64,000 bases of DNA from Anoplopoma fimbria. Its lineage: Eukaryota; Chordata; Actinopteri; Perciformes; Anoplopomatidae. Made by a program: the position numbers and the translations under genes. Every line of letters begins with the position of its first letter. Position 1 is the stretch's first letter. The DNA is taken from the NCBI RefSeq assembly GCF_027596085.1, contig NC_072460.1, positions 11,079,326-11,143,325 of the forward strand, read 5' to 3'. Of the stretch, positions 35,132 to 49,300 are shown in pieces. A model generated the notes under the pieces. That model was not told the DNA's origin, did not search any database, and saw only the letters and a list, made by a program, of their open reading frames with translations.

Positions 35132-35457
35132 GTGAGATGTTTGCTTTTAGCATGCAGGCTAGCTATTCAGTTAACTAAATAACTGTGAGAGTAAGATAGA
35201 TAGATTGATGGTCTGAGCTTCCAGCTAAAATATTTCTCCACAGTTTGATAATGATAATAATACCATTGATGTCCCACTAAATGTTGAGCTGTTTTCTTGT
35301 AATGATAGCTCCAACAACGCCATTCCGATTAAGTATGCTAGAGTCAACCTAGTGCAAAGGGTTACTTGGGTAACGTTCATAATGTCTAGTAAGATTCCTA
35401 TTCGGTGATTGTTTATTCTGGTTTGTGTTCTCCATAGGTTTGAAATTAGATTTTTAA

Positions 35458-37039
<1,582 letters not shown>

Positions 37040-37455
37040 CAATTCTTCAAAATACTAATTTAACTCTGTGTCTTAAATATTACCGAGAACGAAATGTGCC
37101 AATTGATCGTTGATTTTGTAAATATTCAGTGCACTTCTATGTGTTACTGTAGATGCTGACACTTTTTAACAGTATTGTTTTATAGCCATCAACTTTTGTA
37201 AATGTTGTTTTATTTGTGACGTTGCTTGTGAAGTTGTATTAAAGGTACGAGCATGTGATTTATGGAATATGAAGACATGTACGTGAATGTAAAATGTTGT
37301 CCAGGCAGTTCAAGAGAAACACTCTGTTGTGATTTGTAATGTATTTCTTATTGTGTTGCTATGTCCCTGTCTTAAAACCTGAAAATTCCACATTGTTGTT
37401 TTAAGATATATTCTTTTAAAGCAATCACACAATAAATATATAAATCCAAATTGTC
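37040..37455 (+). other. lzic: lzic 3' UTR with poly(A) signal
   Basis: A perfect AATAAA at 37431-37436 follows the lzic stop by about 390 nt. An earlier ATTAAA-like signal is near 37240. Transcription from clstn1 converges on this region from the right. Confidence 0.65.
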
Positions 37456-37939
37456 ACAGGTATGTCAACCAGAAAGGGTTCATAATTGTACAATGACTCA
37501 AAAATAATTGAAAACACATGTAAAATATGACATTGACATTAAGTGGCAGTAACCATCAGTAGATGGAAACCTAAACACAACTCTGGTATAATGATAAAGG
37601 CTACAAACAAAAAGCACCTCTTCAACAACTAGACATAAGTTATTTAGCTCTTTTAAACATAGGTCTGAATATGATGAAGATATTATGTTATTTAGCTTTA
37701 AAGCCATGCTTTTTTGAATTTGATATGTTTTAACCTGTTTCATCTTTTACTTTTGGGCTTTAGATCAAATAATTTCCCCCACCAGAGGGCACTAATGCTC
37801 CAAATTTAAAGTACTTTCAGCAGCGCTGCACAAGGTGTGTACCACCAGCACCACCTCTACTCCAGTGATTCACTTTCAGTATGAGTGGCGATTGAAGAAA
37901 AACAAGAGCAGACAAAAGTTATACTCCATCTCATCATCC

Positions 37940-40900
37940 TTTATTGTGTTTACGAGCAAGCATCAACTTCACTACAATTTGCCTTTGTATTGGTAGAAAA
38001 GTGAGAGCAGCTCCAACAAGCAGAAAGGAAGCATTCAAACCGTTCTGAAAGCATTGTCACCTTCCATTTTGAGCACATTTTTAAAAGAAAAGAAAAAAAT
38101 ATATATCTGGAGTGTCGTGGACGTGTGAAACAGACATTCTGAGAATCAGTAGTGTATCACGTCTCCTGTCTCACAACCCCACATGGAACGTACACAAACT
38201 TGTGGTTCATGCAAATTAAATTCCCCTTAAATCTTAGTGTTATTACAGTATGGCTGCATTTCAGTTTGTTAGGCAGTGACATTCAATTCAACCAACGTAC
38301 ACTTAGCTCGGGGACTGATCAGAAAGCATTAAAGCCAGAAAACTGGAGGTGGGAGAGTCACTGTGGAGACTGGACTCAAGAGTCAGTGTGCACATATCAG
38401 TGACCCATAATATTGTATTTTGAAATTGCAGATGAAAAGTGGACATTAAGTGTTTGACGTAATGAAATGTAGAATTTCGACAGGCTTATACTCTGGTTCT
38501 TGTGAATTTCATGCTGCCCTCAAAATCATTTCTCAACAACTCAGGCAATAGGACGCTGTTCAAAATTACCTTCCACTATACACAAATAGGTCAGTTAACA
38601 GTATACTCGTGTATGCTGCCAAAGCAATTTCATAATGTACTGTACATATTTTTGAAGGTGTATTCCGTCGATGATTTAGTACAATATCTATTGAAGATAC
38701 AATATGGATCTACTTCCTCTACACATCAACATGGACACATGACATCTATGTAAAACGTTTTTTCACTTTTAATAAAACGGTGGACTACTGTTACAACAAA
38801 CTGAAACAAGATGTAATCCCCAGCTCTGTAAGAAATCTAGCATTGAACAAATACAAATAAAAAAACAAACAAACAAAACTTGCCTCATTAAAAGAGCACA
38901 GATGAGTGTTTTTTGTTAGACCTGCTAATTGCGCTATGATCGGAAAAAGGCACTCCCATCTCAGCCGGCTCAGACCTGGCCCCCTTTTTAAAAGTCCAAG
39001 TCATCATGGAGGGGAGACTGTTCACTACCACAGACCTCATTAGTAAAGTATAAATTAATTGAACCTAAGAAACACAATTGTGCAACTCAAACCCTCAAGA
39101 GAAGCCTGGAAGCTGTCTCTAAAAAAAAAAGCCTTGAATGTGTTTTTGAATTCAATTTTGGCCTCTGAAAATAGACTTGCAATGCAAAATATGAGACTCA
39201 AAACACCAACATGTCTAATCCCGTTATAATGCCACATTCTGTTCACTTTTTATGCCCCAAATCTGCTCTGCTTTAATTAATGCAGGTTTGGGAAATATTA
39301 ACATTTTAACTTGGTACCCAAAAACATGAGACAAACACCAAATATTTTAGCGTGAAGGTACATCTGTATCTGGTTTTGTGAATAATATATACAACAGTGA
39401 TGGACAACAGTGTCTGAGAGGAGATAGAGGTTGGACACATTTTCCCAATCAATTGTAAAAGCTTTATACTGACACCAGAAAGGAAAATAAGTTTACCAAA
39501 TGTAAACAAATATCTTAGAACAACTCTACAGTACAGTTACATGTACAATAAAATCTAGTGGTCTACGGCAAAAAAAAAAATCATTTTAAGAATAAGGAGA
39601 TTCATTTTCAAACTGTTATATAACCTCAGATGTAATTCCTTGTACTTGGATAAAGACGATGCATATTCTGCAATTGGAACCAGTTTAAAAATGCATCTAA
39701 TATATGTCTTATTATTTCAGGTTAAATAGCCGTGCCAAGGAAAAGGAACTTGCAATAAAACTATCCTGAAAAGTACTTTCATTTCTCTCCCCCAAAACAA
39801 TGCCAGCGACTGCACAATTCACCCAGGCTCCACTAAAGCTCGGTCTGTCAGTCCTCTGCTCTTTCAGTAGTTTCAAGGGTTTTTTCCTCCCTACTTCTGT
39901 CTACACAGCAGCACACGGATACGCACGAAAGGCTTTAAAAGCTGCTGAGAAAACCTCTCTACTTGTCCAAATCCACTGGCAGAAATGTTAGTACCCATAT
40001 TTCAACATCAACAGCACTGCAGTACCTGCTGAACTAGTGTTTGTACCGTTACACACGAAATGTCGATTTGTACATTAGCATCTCTGAGTAAGTATTAATC
40101 TGAACAAAAAGAAAATCCCTTCCTGTACAACAGTGAGATCTAATGGGAATGAAATACACTGACGCCTGGAGTAGAGCATTGCCACCTGTGCAAGCAAAGC
40201 AAAGCAATGTATGAAGCTGAAACCATCCACCAGTCCTGCCTACCAGAAAGCAAAATAATTGATTTTCCTCTGTGCAAAAAAAAAAAAAAAAAAAAAGACA
40301 AAATGGACACCACTTTGTCATGGAAACCTCCGCTCAACAGTCCTAGGTTTCTCAACATGAAGCAGACAGTTTTGTACAAGCATGATGAACAGCATTTGCA
40401 GAAACTTAGCGACATGCTACAGCCTGTGTGACACAAATATTCTACATTACGAACTGCGTCATTTTAGATATTGGACCCCGTGGAGTAGGCCTTCACTAAC
40501 ACATCGACTAATTACATGGTTTCTTTATATTTACAAAAATCTTTAAAAAGCAATTTATTTCTCTACACATATGACTTCTCAAATATCCTCATGCACTAAA
40601 AGAATAAAAAAAGAAAGAAAAAATGCAATCTATTTGTTAAAAGCATCGTTTCGCTTCACTGTGGACCAGAAGTCGAGAAAACTCAAGTCAAAGCTATACG
40701 TGAGATCAGCGGCAAACAATTCTAAAAGCATTACGCAAAGAAATTAGGGGGGAAAAAAGTCTCCATTTGAAAGCCTTACGTCAGAGAAAACAAAAAAGTG
40801 CAGTGTTGGCTTCCTCACGTTTTCCTGGGAATTAAAATATAATAAATAAAAAAAATGAATGGTAAAAATCAGCAATCCGGTGATGACTACACTACACTGA

Positions 40901-41136
40901 GTACCACCACTTAGATAACGACAGGAAAGCCTTGACCAAAGATACGCTGAAGGAAATTGCTTTTTTGTATTTTTTTGTTTTGTTTTTTACATCATGGCTC
41001 CTTGTAGGGGGTGGAGTGTGTGTGGAGCGGTGAGTATGAGGATCTGAGTGAGTGTGAGTTAGTGATGTGCGTGTGTGTGTATGTGTGTGTGTGAGCTTGT
41101 GTTGAGTGCTAAATGTGTGTGTTGGTGTGTGCTGTT
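37940..41136 (-). other. clstn1: clstn1 3' UTR (about 3.2 kb)
   Basis: Downstream of the clstn1 stop (41139-41137) no further exon is seen until a minus-strand AATAAA (plus TTTATT at 37940-37945). The stretch is AT-rich with homopolymer runs (for example A18 at 40277-40295) and several T-rich tracts. The open frames inside it are short and low complexity. A CT/CA-type purine-pyrimidine zone lies just after the stop codon. Confidence 0.55.
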
Positions 41137-43390
41137 TTAGTAAGTGAGGGTGGAGTCGTCCCACTCCAGCTGCTGCTGTCTGCTGGCTGCCTGCTGGTCC
41201 TCCGGCTCGGCGCCCTCCTCGTCCTCGCTGCTCTCTGACTCAGCGCTCGTGATGTCATCTTCCTCCTCTCCATCTTCGCTCTCCTCCTCCTCTTCCTCCT
41301 CCTCCTCGCTGCTGTGCTGGTCCTCGTACGTCTGCATTAGAGACAGAGGGTGATAAAATGTATTTATTTTGAGATCTAAACTGCTCCTTTTTTAATCAAT
41401 TCTATAGAACTTTGTATAAAGCAACACACATCTTAACATCCTGTTTCAAATGTTTCTTGGATAGGTAATTCTTAGAAAGGTAAATAAGGCAATTCTTTAA
41501 GTTAAAATAGAAAATATGGCCCTCAACTTATGTTTAAAGTTTTAACGGGAGTAAAATACAACATATAGTTTGATGAAACCATTTCGATCCATAATACGGG
41601 TCTGGATGTCATTTCTTACAGTGCAGTCATGATGATGTGATTGATATTCATTATTCGAAAATGAATTGTTGTCAAAGTCAATGTGTTTTAAAAACTGTAC
41701 TTTAAAACTAGAAAAATGTTTTTAGTAGATCTTGAGTATGACCCACAGTGTCCCTTACTTCCAGCTTTCAAAATGACCAAATATCATTGCGAGAAACATA
41801 CACGAGTTTGGTCTCACTTAAACAAAACAGTGGAAAAAGAATGTTTGACTTGTTTGTTAAATGTGATTTAGCATACATTTGCCTTTATCGTGAAAAAACT
41901 GATATCAGAAAATATCTTTTAACCATATAGACCAGCCATGGTGAGTTTAACCTAAATAGTAGAACAGTGAGCTGCTCACAGTTCACTCAAGTTAACCAAT
42001 CCGACTGGTTTGTGATGTTAAGGACAAAAGAAACAAAAGATCTGCTGTTTAGGAAACCGTTTGTATTTTGCTTTTCAACATTTACTGCAGTTGAACAAGT
42101 GTCCATTCCCCACGGCAGACCACATTTGAACAAATCTAGGAGTTCTCACTAAATAGGATTTGATGATCTTCTCTACTGAAACCCAAGATGTGATTTACTG
42201 GAGTCTGACTGTTCCACTTCCCTCAAGCAGCTGTAAATGCTGCAGCAGCAAAAAAATAAAGAGAACCTTGACAGCCACTGAAAATCTTCTTTTAGATACT
42301 TCTAGAGGTTTCATTTTTCACTTTGCTGCAGTGAAGTAGTAAAGACTAGAGAGGGAATAAAACGCTGTCTGTCAACCTGGTTATTAATTAAATGAAGATG
42401 CTGGTCGCTGGATTGCAATATATCAATATCATATAGATATTGTGATATGAGACTAGATATCTTCTTGGGTTCTGGATATCGTAATATGGCATAAGAATTG
42501 TCTTTTTCTGGTTATGAAGGCTGAATTACAAGTTATTTTTCTTACTTTCTGTTATTTGCCTTTACCTACTTATTTATTCCTGATGATTATTTATCAAATA
42601 TCAAATTCTGTGAATTATTTGTTAACACACCAACAGTCAACCCTACAACATTGTCTCAATAATGATATAGAGGTATTTGATCAAAAAATATGATGACATT
42701 TGATTTTCTCCAAACCTCCCAGCCCTCAACCCCTACTGGCAAAGAACAAAATCTAATCTAATGAAAGCCCACACTTGACTAAAAACATCTGAGTCAACTG
42801 TACAAATATATATTCTGTGTACACACTGACTCATTAATTAGACATTTTTACTTTGGACTTTTGGAAGACAGAAATATTGGTGCTGCATTATTGGCTGGGG
42901 AAAACCAAAAAGCTCTAAATCCCCACAAGATGGTTGCACAAAAATGATTCAAACAATGAAATATATAAATATTTTATTTTAATTAGCGAGGTAACACTCA
43001 TCAAAGTCTCTCCCCCCCCCGTCTCCACAGGGCTGTCAATCATGAAAGCTCAGACCAAACCAGACCACAGTCTCAACATCACCCAGAGAGCATTAGCAGG
43101 TGAAAAGCTGTCGAGGCTGCAACCTGACCACATTTTGTCGAGAAAGGGAAATTCTGTTCAGATTTTCACTAGTTAATCACAAGCAAACACACTGTGCGTT
43201 ATTACCTCCATGGGGTTGACGGTGATGGTGAGCGCTGAGTCGTCCCAGTCCATCTCGTTCTCCTTGCCGTTCTCCTGGTCTCCCATGGTGCGCTGGTGTG
43301 CAGCTCGGATGCGGAACACGCCCAGGATGATCATAAACACCAGGAAGCTGACACACACCACAATGACAATGGTGGCGGCGCTGGGAACAA
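41137..43390 (-). CDS. clstn1: clstn1 transmembrane and kinesin-binding tail exons
   Basis: Exon 43390-43206 has a hydrophobic helix (TIVIVVCVSFLVFMIILGVF) followed by RIRAAHQR, a stop-transfer arrangement, then the first W-acidic motif MDWDDSALT. Exon 41331-41137 has a glutamate-rich run and the second motif LEWDDSTLT just before the stop. The two WDDS motifs are the known kinesin light chain 1 TPR ligands, so cargo coupling to kinesin-1 should be retained. Exons 44280-44145 and 44559-44414 just upstream encode the juxtamembrane stalk, the shedding region in the family. Confidence 0.94.
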
Positions 43391-46300
43391 CTGTGACGAA
43401 GCAAACACACAGAATGATAGATTAGAGGTAAACTATGATCAATTTGCAAATGGAAACCCTTTTAAAACTTTACGTGGGGAGACACATCATCCTCGTCTGT
43501 CTGAGGGCATTTCAAGGGCTTCAGTGTGATGGTGCGCCAGTGCTGATGTTAATGGCTTCTCACTACTGCAGTTGAACGCTTTCTGCAGCTCTAGGTGTGT
43601 GTCTTTCTATAAATAGCTTTGCCTGTCTTCCTCCAACCTGCTCTGCTTTGCCCCATATTAGCAGGAAAGGGCCTCTCTTTTGCGTGGCAGGCTTAGTGAG
43701 CCTGACAGCCTAGAGGATTACTGAAGCCAGGAAATAAAAGGTTGCGTTCAGACCGCCATGTGTACAGATGTCACAGACAGCACTCAAGTGTAATCCCTAA
43801 ACTTGTGCCACAGAAAAAAAAAAAAAACAGCAAACAACCAGCGATTCATACGTGCCCTACTTCTGGTTAATAGATTGTAATCCATCCCTAGCCATGCTTG
43901 ACACACCAGAGGCTAAAAAAAAAATTCTACAGCAACAACAATTAAGCAGATTTCTAGTGTGATTATGCTGCTTGTTATTCATTTTAATATATGAGTAAAA
44001 TGCTGCAAATTGGGTGAAGTTTCAGTTTGCAGAAATGAGAAGTTGAAGCATTATTCTTCAAGTGATGAAAATAAAATAAAATGTATATAATGAAGAAACA
44101 TTGTGTATGTTTTTTGAGCCCTGACGTTTCACATGCTGCGGTACCTGAGGCCTGGTGAGCGTTGACCAGGTTGTGACCGGACAGATCCACAGAGGCATGA
44201 TGCACAGGGTTAATGAAGTTGGGCTGCACTATGGCGTTGTTGGCATGCTCCACAGGATTGGCTGTGTGGATGACATTCACCTAGAGAGAATAAAAACCAG
44301 AAACACACATATTTATACTGTCGCAAAATGTTGAGATTGTAGCTCAAGTATTTCGGGCACTGCTTGCACTCCTCTGTTTTTGAATGCGTCACATAACAAA
44401 TGCTCAGTCATACCTCGACCTTGAAGTCATTGCTGATGTAGCGACCGTTGAGCTCGGAGCAGACCAGTTTGAATTTCCTGTCAAAGAGGGCCTCAGTGTG
44501 CCAGTTCTTGTAACGGATAAGATGCAGGACCTGCTCGTAGTTGGCCATGGTGTTCACACCTGGAACATACAGAGGAGAGCTTGTGTCAAAGATACAATTG
44601 AACAGCAATCACCAGAGAAGCACTATTGAATAGAGTATTGCTGTGGAATAGCACATGTTTGTAAAAAAATAAAGCTGGTTTTAAGATGATTTAGAAATGT
44701 ATCCTTAAAGATTATAACCCGTGAAACAGTAGACTTGGTATTTGTAAATGACTACACTTGAACATTTTTATATAGATACATATGTTTATTTGTTAATACG
44801 TGAGGCCTAAGTATTTCACAGATTTCAGAGTATCTCCTTCTTATGTAAAGCAGACATCTGCTGCAAAGCTATCATTGCATCACAGCTATATTTGGGAAGC
44901 TCAGTGTCCGTACCGGTGATGACGAGGCCCAGGTTAGAGGAACTCATCTCCAGGCCATGCTGCTGCAGCTGGGGCATGTCCACCTCCAGGCCCTCGTGCT
45001 CCCCGTCCAGCTCGTCTCCCACCACACTCACTTCACACGTGTCCAGGTTGTGCATGATCTCTTCTGACACCACTGTCTCTTGGACTGAAAGAGCAATGGA
45101 GAGAAAATACTAGGGCTTAGGATCGTCCATCAGGGCCTGTAATGTAAGTTTGTTCTCCACATATTTAGCATTGCACTCCTATTACATGTCGGACTAATGA
45201 TGGGCAATTTAAATAACACATGGATCAATGCTGCAGAACCAGAGATGCTGTCTTATTTATTCCATACATTCTTCTTACGAATCAGAAACTGCCAACTACA
45301 TTACCCAGAATGCAATTAAACCACTGACAGTTGGGTCAGAGATTCTGACATTCCAATGCTAGTAGCAGCTTATGTAGTGTTGAGTCGCTAGCCTCCAGCA
45401 GAGATGAGGAGCAAACGACAGAGGTCTGGTGAGATATATTCTTTCTAACTCAACATCTTCAGACTTAATGTTAAAAATTGTTGGATTTACCCTCTGACCC
45501 AGCTAACACTTGAAATGTATACAAGAGGAGAACATTTTTTTTTTCCTATATCAAACAATCAATCAATTAAAACATGATCCTGCTTATTTGAAATTACCAG
45601 TTCATAAAAAACTAACACTAGTTAATTCTTCTTAACTCTGTTATTTTAAAAAGCCATTCGTGGTGAAAGGGTGAGGGTTAGAAAGGGGAGGATGAAGAAC
45701 TGAATCTAGATGATAACACAAGGGCCACCACAGCTTGATCATTAGGAATAATCAGCAATAGTACAGCCCAACTTGAGCTGCTGCAACTAACATTATCAAT
45801 ACAACAGGTAGGCTAGATAGCTGCCCATGAACTACTGCAGGTTGACCACAGTGTAGTGAACAGCAAATTTGTTTCATGTTGAGTGTTTAAAAAGCAGTGT
45901 GGTGCTACTTTGTCAACAACAGACTGTGTAAAAAAGTGCATGTTTTATTTGTTTATTTATACTATTAATTTAACTGTAATTAATGGACCAGCTGGGGCGG
46001 CGTGTCTTCTCCATTTTGCTTGTAAAACAGATTAATATTCCATGCACAAATTTGCACCTTTTGACTCAGTGGAAGGTGCAATTAGTTGATTCTTAGTCAT
46101 CTGCTGTGACATCTTGTTTGTTGGTTGTGGAGGGTGGGGCAGGGTAATGTAGGTAATAGCTACAGATCTCTGTAAGCCCTTTTGTCCCATATGGCCCGTT
46201 GTTCACCACAGGACACTGTATCCCCCTGTATCTGTGTCAGGTCCATTGTCTCTACACGTCTTAGCCCATGCACGCGACAGCTCATACAACAGATGGCTGG

Positions 46301-49300
46301 CTGGTCACTGCCCCTCCCAGAAAGTAGTAAACAACTTATCTCCCTCCCTTGCTCTCTGCCTGTGTCCAATCCCTTCGGCCTCCAGGCACAATATCTCACA
46401 ATCACCTGCTACTGTATATCTACTCCGCTATCAACAGTACGTTCACATTCAGTGTCAAAGGCCATTCAAACCAAGGCCACGGATAGAGTATCACTGTGTA
46501 TTGTACTGCCTCAGAGGGCACAAGACTAACATTACACATGTGGTAGTTCTGAAGTAGAAAATCTATGTATATAACTTAGAAGATGAACCAATCAATCCCC
46601 TGAAAATGGGTTAGCTATATATACAAATTCCCTATAACATTATCCGGGGGTATCGTAGGTGACATATGAGCATTTCTCTCACCTGTAGGGTCATCATCAG
46701 CTCCCTCTGCTGCTTCGGACTCAGTGTCGGCCTCCACTTCGCGGGTGATGGTGCTCACAATGCGTAGTTCGGGGAACAGCGTCACACCTTCCTGGCTCTC
46801 GAATTCGGCAGCGCTGCGGGCAAAGTGGTCGATGCCACTCAGGCTGATCTTGGGCTCCTCAGGCTGCAGCACCATCACATAACCTTCGGCATCTGGCACT
46901 GTGACGCAGGACTCCTCGTTGAAACATCTAGGGGGAAGATTTAAGTTTGAATACCTGAGAACCTGGATGTTTTATCATAGTTTGATCAAGTTGCCAGTTC
47001 TCTCTCTGCTATTTAAGACAAAAGGGGTCTTTTGATTGTACCCTGCTTCCATAATGTAATGTTTATCCAGTCCAGGCAAGGTGATGGGTAAAAGAGAAAA
47101 CACTGAAATGGACAGTTACGCAAGCAAAGTCAAGCCACCAGGGACCAGCATAAAAGTCTGTGTGCATTCAAGACTGTTTATATACTCAAAGACAGGAATA
47201 TGCATACGCATTATTTTTGTCAGATTTATAATTCCACACTGACGCCTGCCTCTGCTTTATGAATTTCAATATTTGTGGAACTGGGTGCACGTGCAAAAGC
47301 CTAATTTCCACACCCCCAGTTAGCCATAAATGATTGTAGTAACGCCCTTTAACATCCGTTTGCACATTGATACCTGTGCCAGCCCCACCACAATGTGGAC
47401 CTGTCGATGAGAATTTTGGCAAAGAAAGTTCAGCATCTGTGTCGCATTGTCGAGGTTCTCCAGCGGTAACAGAGCAGCTGTCATTATTCACCGCGGTGGC
47501 TATTTCATTTTTGTAACTATCATTGTGGTAAATTCTCAATCATCAATATAATTAAAGGTCAGAGGGGTGATCAATGATTCATTCATAGCGCTCATATTAA
47601 AACAGACTTAAGAAACTGCTTCACAATTCAGGATAAAGTTGAACAATAATAAGGGAGATGATGTGAAGTAGCAATTTTTTAAACTCTATTCAGGAGTGAT
47701 GTGCTCCAACTGTTGGGATGTGTAGTAAGTACTAAAAAATACTATGATCTTTTCTAGGATGGAAAAACACATGAACATATTCTTAGTTTTGTATACGTAA
47801 TGGTGTGGAGAAAAAGCTTACTTACTTTTAAGGTAAAAATTGGTCATTTTCATTTCACTGTGAATATATCTCCACGTAAAAATTGCTTATTTCCTCTATA
47901 TTTATTTATATAATTGCTCAGTCCAACCAATTAAACTCAGTGCTGATGCAAATGTGTGCATATGCTAATTAGAAGCAATGTTTAACTGCAACACTAACTG
48001 GAACTGATCTTCAAGTAGACTCAGCAGAAACCTTAAGACTTAATACTTTCTTTTCATACATCCTCTGTAAATGTAATGCTGTTTTGTTATCTACATTTCA
48101 GCCCTGAATACATAATTGTTATCAAAAAAATCATCATCAAACAGAACTGGCAAACACGATGCAGACTTTTACAGCTCGTCATACATTTTATGTTTAACCT
48201 CTTTGTTATGGAAATAAGGAAAAACTTTTGACTTCTATATTTCCTCATGAAACCATCCGTACATTTTAAGCAGACAGACCGTCCCTCTCTGATTGTCTAT
48301 AAGGCAGAAAGAACCGGTTTCCTTAAACGTCTGGATGCTGGTGCTACAGACGAGGTGACACGAGATAATCACTGGTGAAGGGTTTTTGGTTTCTGCTACT
48401 TACTTGACGGTGGTGGAGATGCGAAGGTGCCTGATGCCAGGGGTCGGGAACTGGCGGGAGTTCAAGTAGGAGATGTGCTGCATGACTTTGTCAAAGGCAT
48501 CAATGTCGTCGCCCTCCACGGTCAGAGAGGACTGGTTGGGGTTGAACTCAACCTGAGAGAAGAAATCAAGGTGACGGACTGTGTGATTTGAGGCAAGATA
48601 GTCTAAGGCCATGCTTACACCCAAAACTGTGTTAGTGTGTGCTCTCAAGCTGACACTAAGCAAATAATTAAAACACGTGACAAGCTAGTTTAATTATTCT
48701 AACATGTGTCACAAAAGCACTGTCCAGGTTCCTCACAGTCCAGGGGATCCTGTAAATAGTAACCTTATAGCTGAAATGGTACATTTCTGGTTACACATTT
48801 AATTCACATATTTTTTTCTTTCAGTGTTAGCAGTGTTTTCAAACCTTGCAGTAGGGAGTCACTATTTTGGATAACAAGCCTAAAAGGTTTGCAACACCTG
48901 AGCTGGACCATTTTCTTGATGCAAACATATACTTCGTCCAGCCTGACTGAGGCTGAGTTTGTTATGCGTCTCTAAAACCCTTCTCTCCTCACCTTGACAG
49001 CAGAAGCAACCTCCTCGGGCAGCTGCACGTCTAGTCCTTCCTTGCAGGTGTACAAACAGTCGATCACCTTCTTGTTCTCCAGTTTGCCAGAGCGGATCAT
49101 CAGCCCCGCCAGGTTCCCCCGGAAAAACTGAGCCATTCTAGCATTTCCACCTGGGTACATCAGGATAGCGAAGAGGAGAAGAAAACAGTAACAAACACAA
49201 AGTCGTAGTTACTCAAGTGTACATTCCACAGACTTCATTCAAGCATGCTGTCTCAATGTGCAAAGCTGGTGTGAATGGCGTTCATGCAAGTTAGTATGTG

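Noticed and set aside
37455..37940. ctnnbip1 between lzic and clstn1
   Set aside because: No ICAT-like peptide or splice sites in this gap; it is too short for the gene.
46160..46557. Overlapping open frames on both strands (81-115 codons) in a clstn1 intron
   Set aside because: No recognisable protein, splice context or codon pattern. Possibly an old repeat fragment, but I cannot assign a family.
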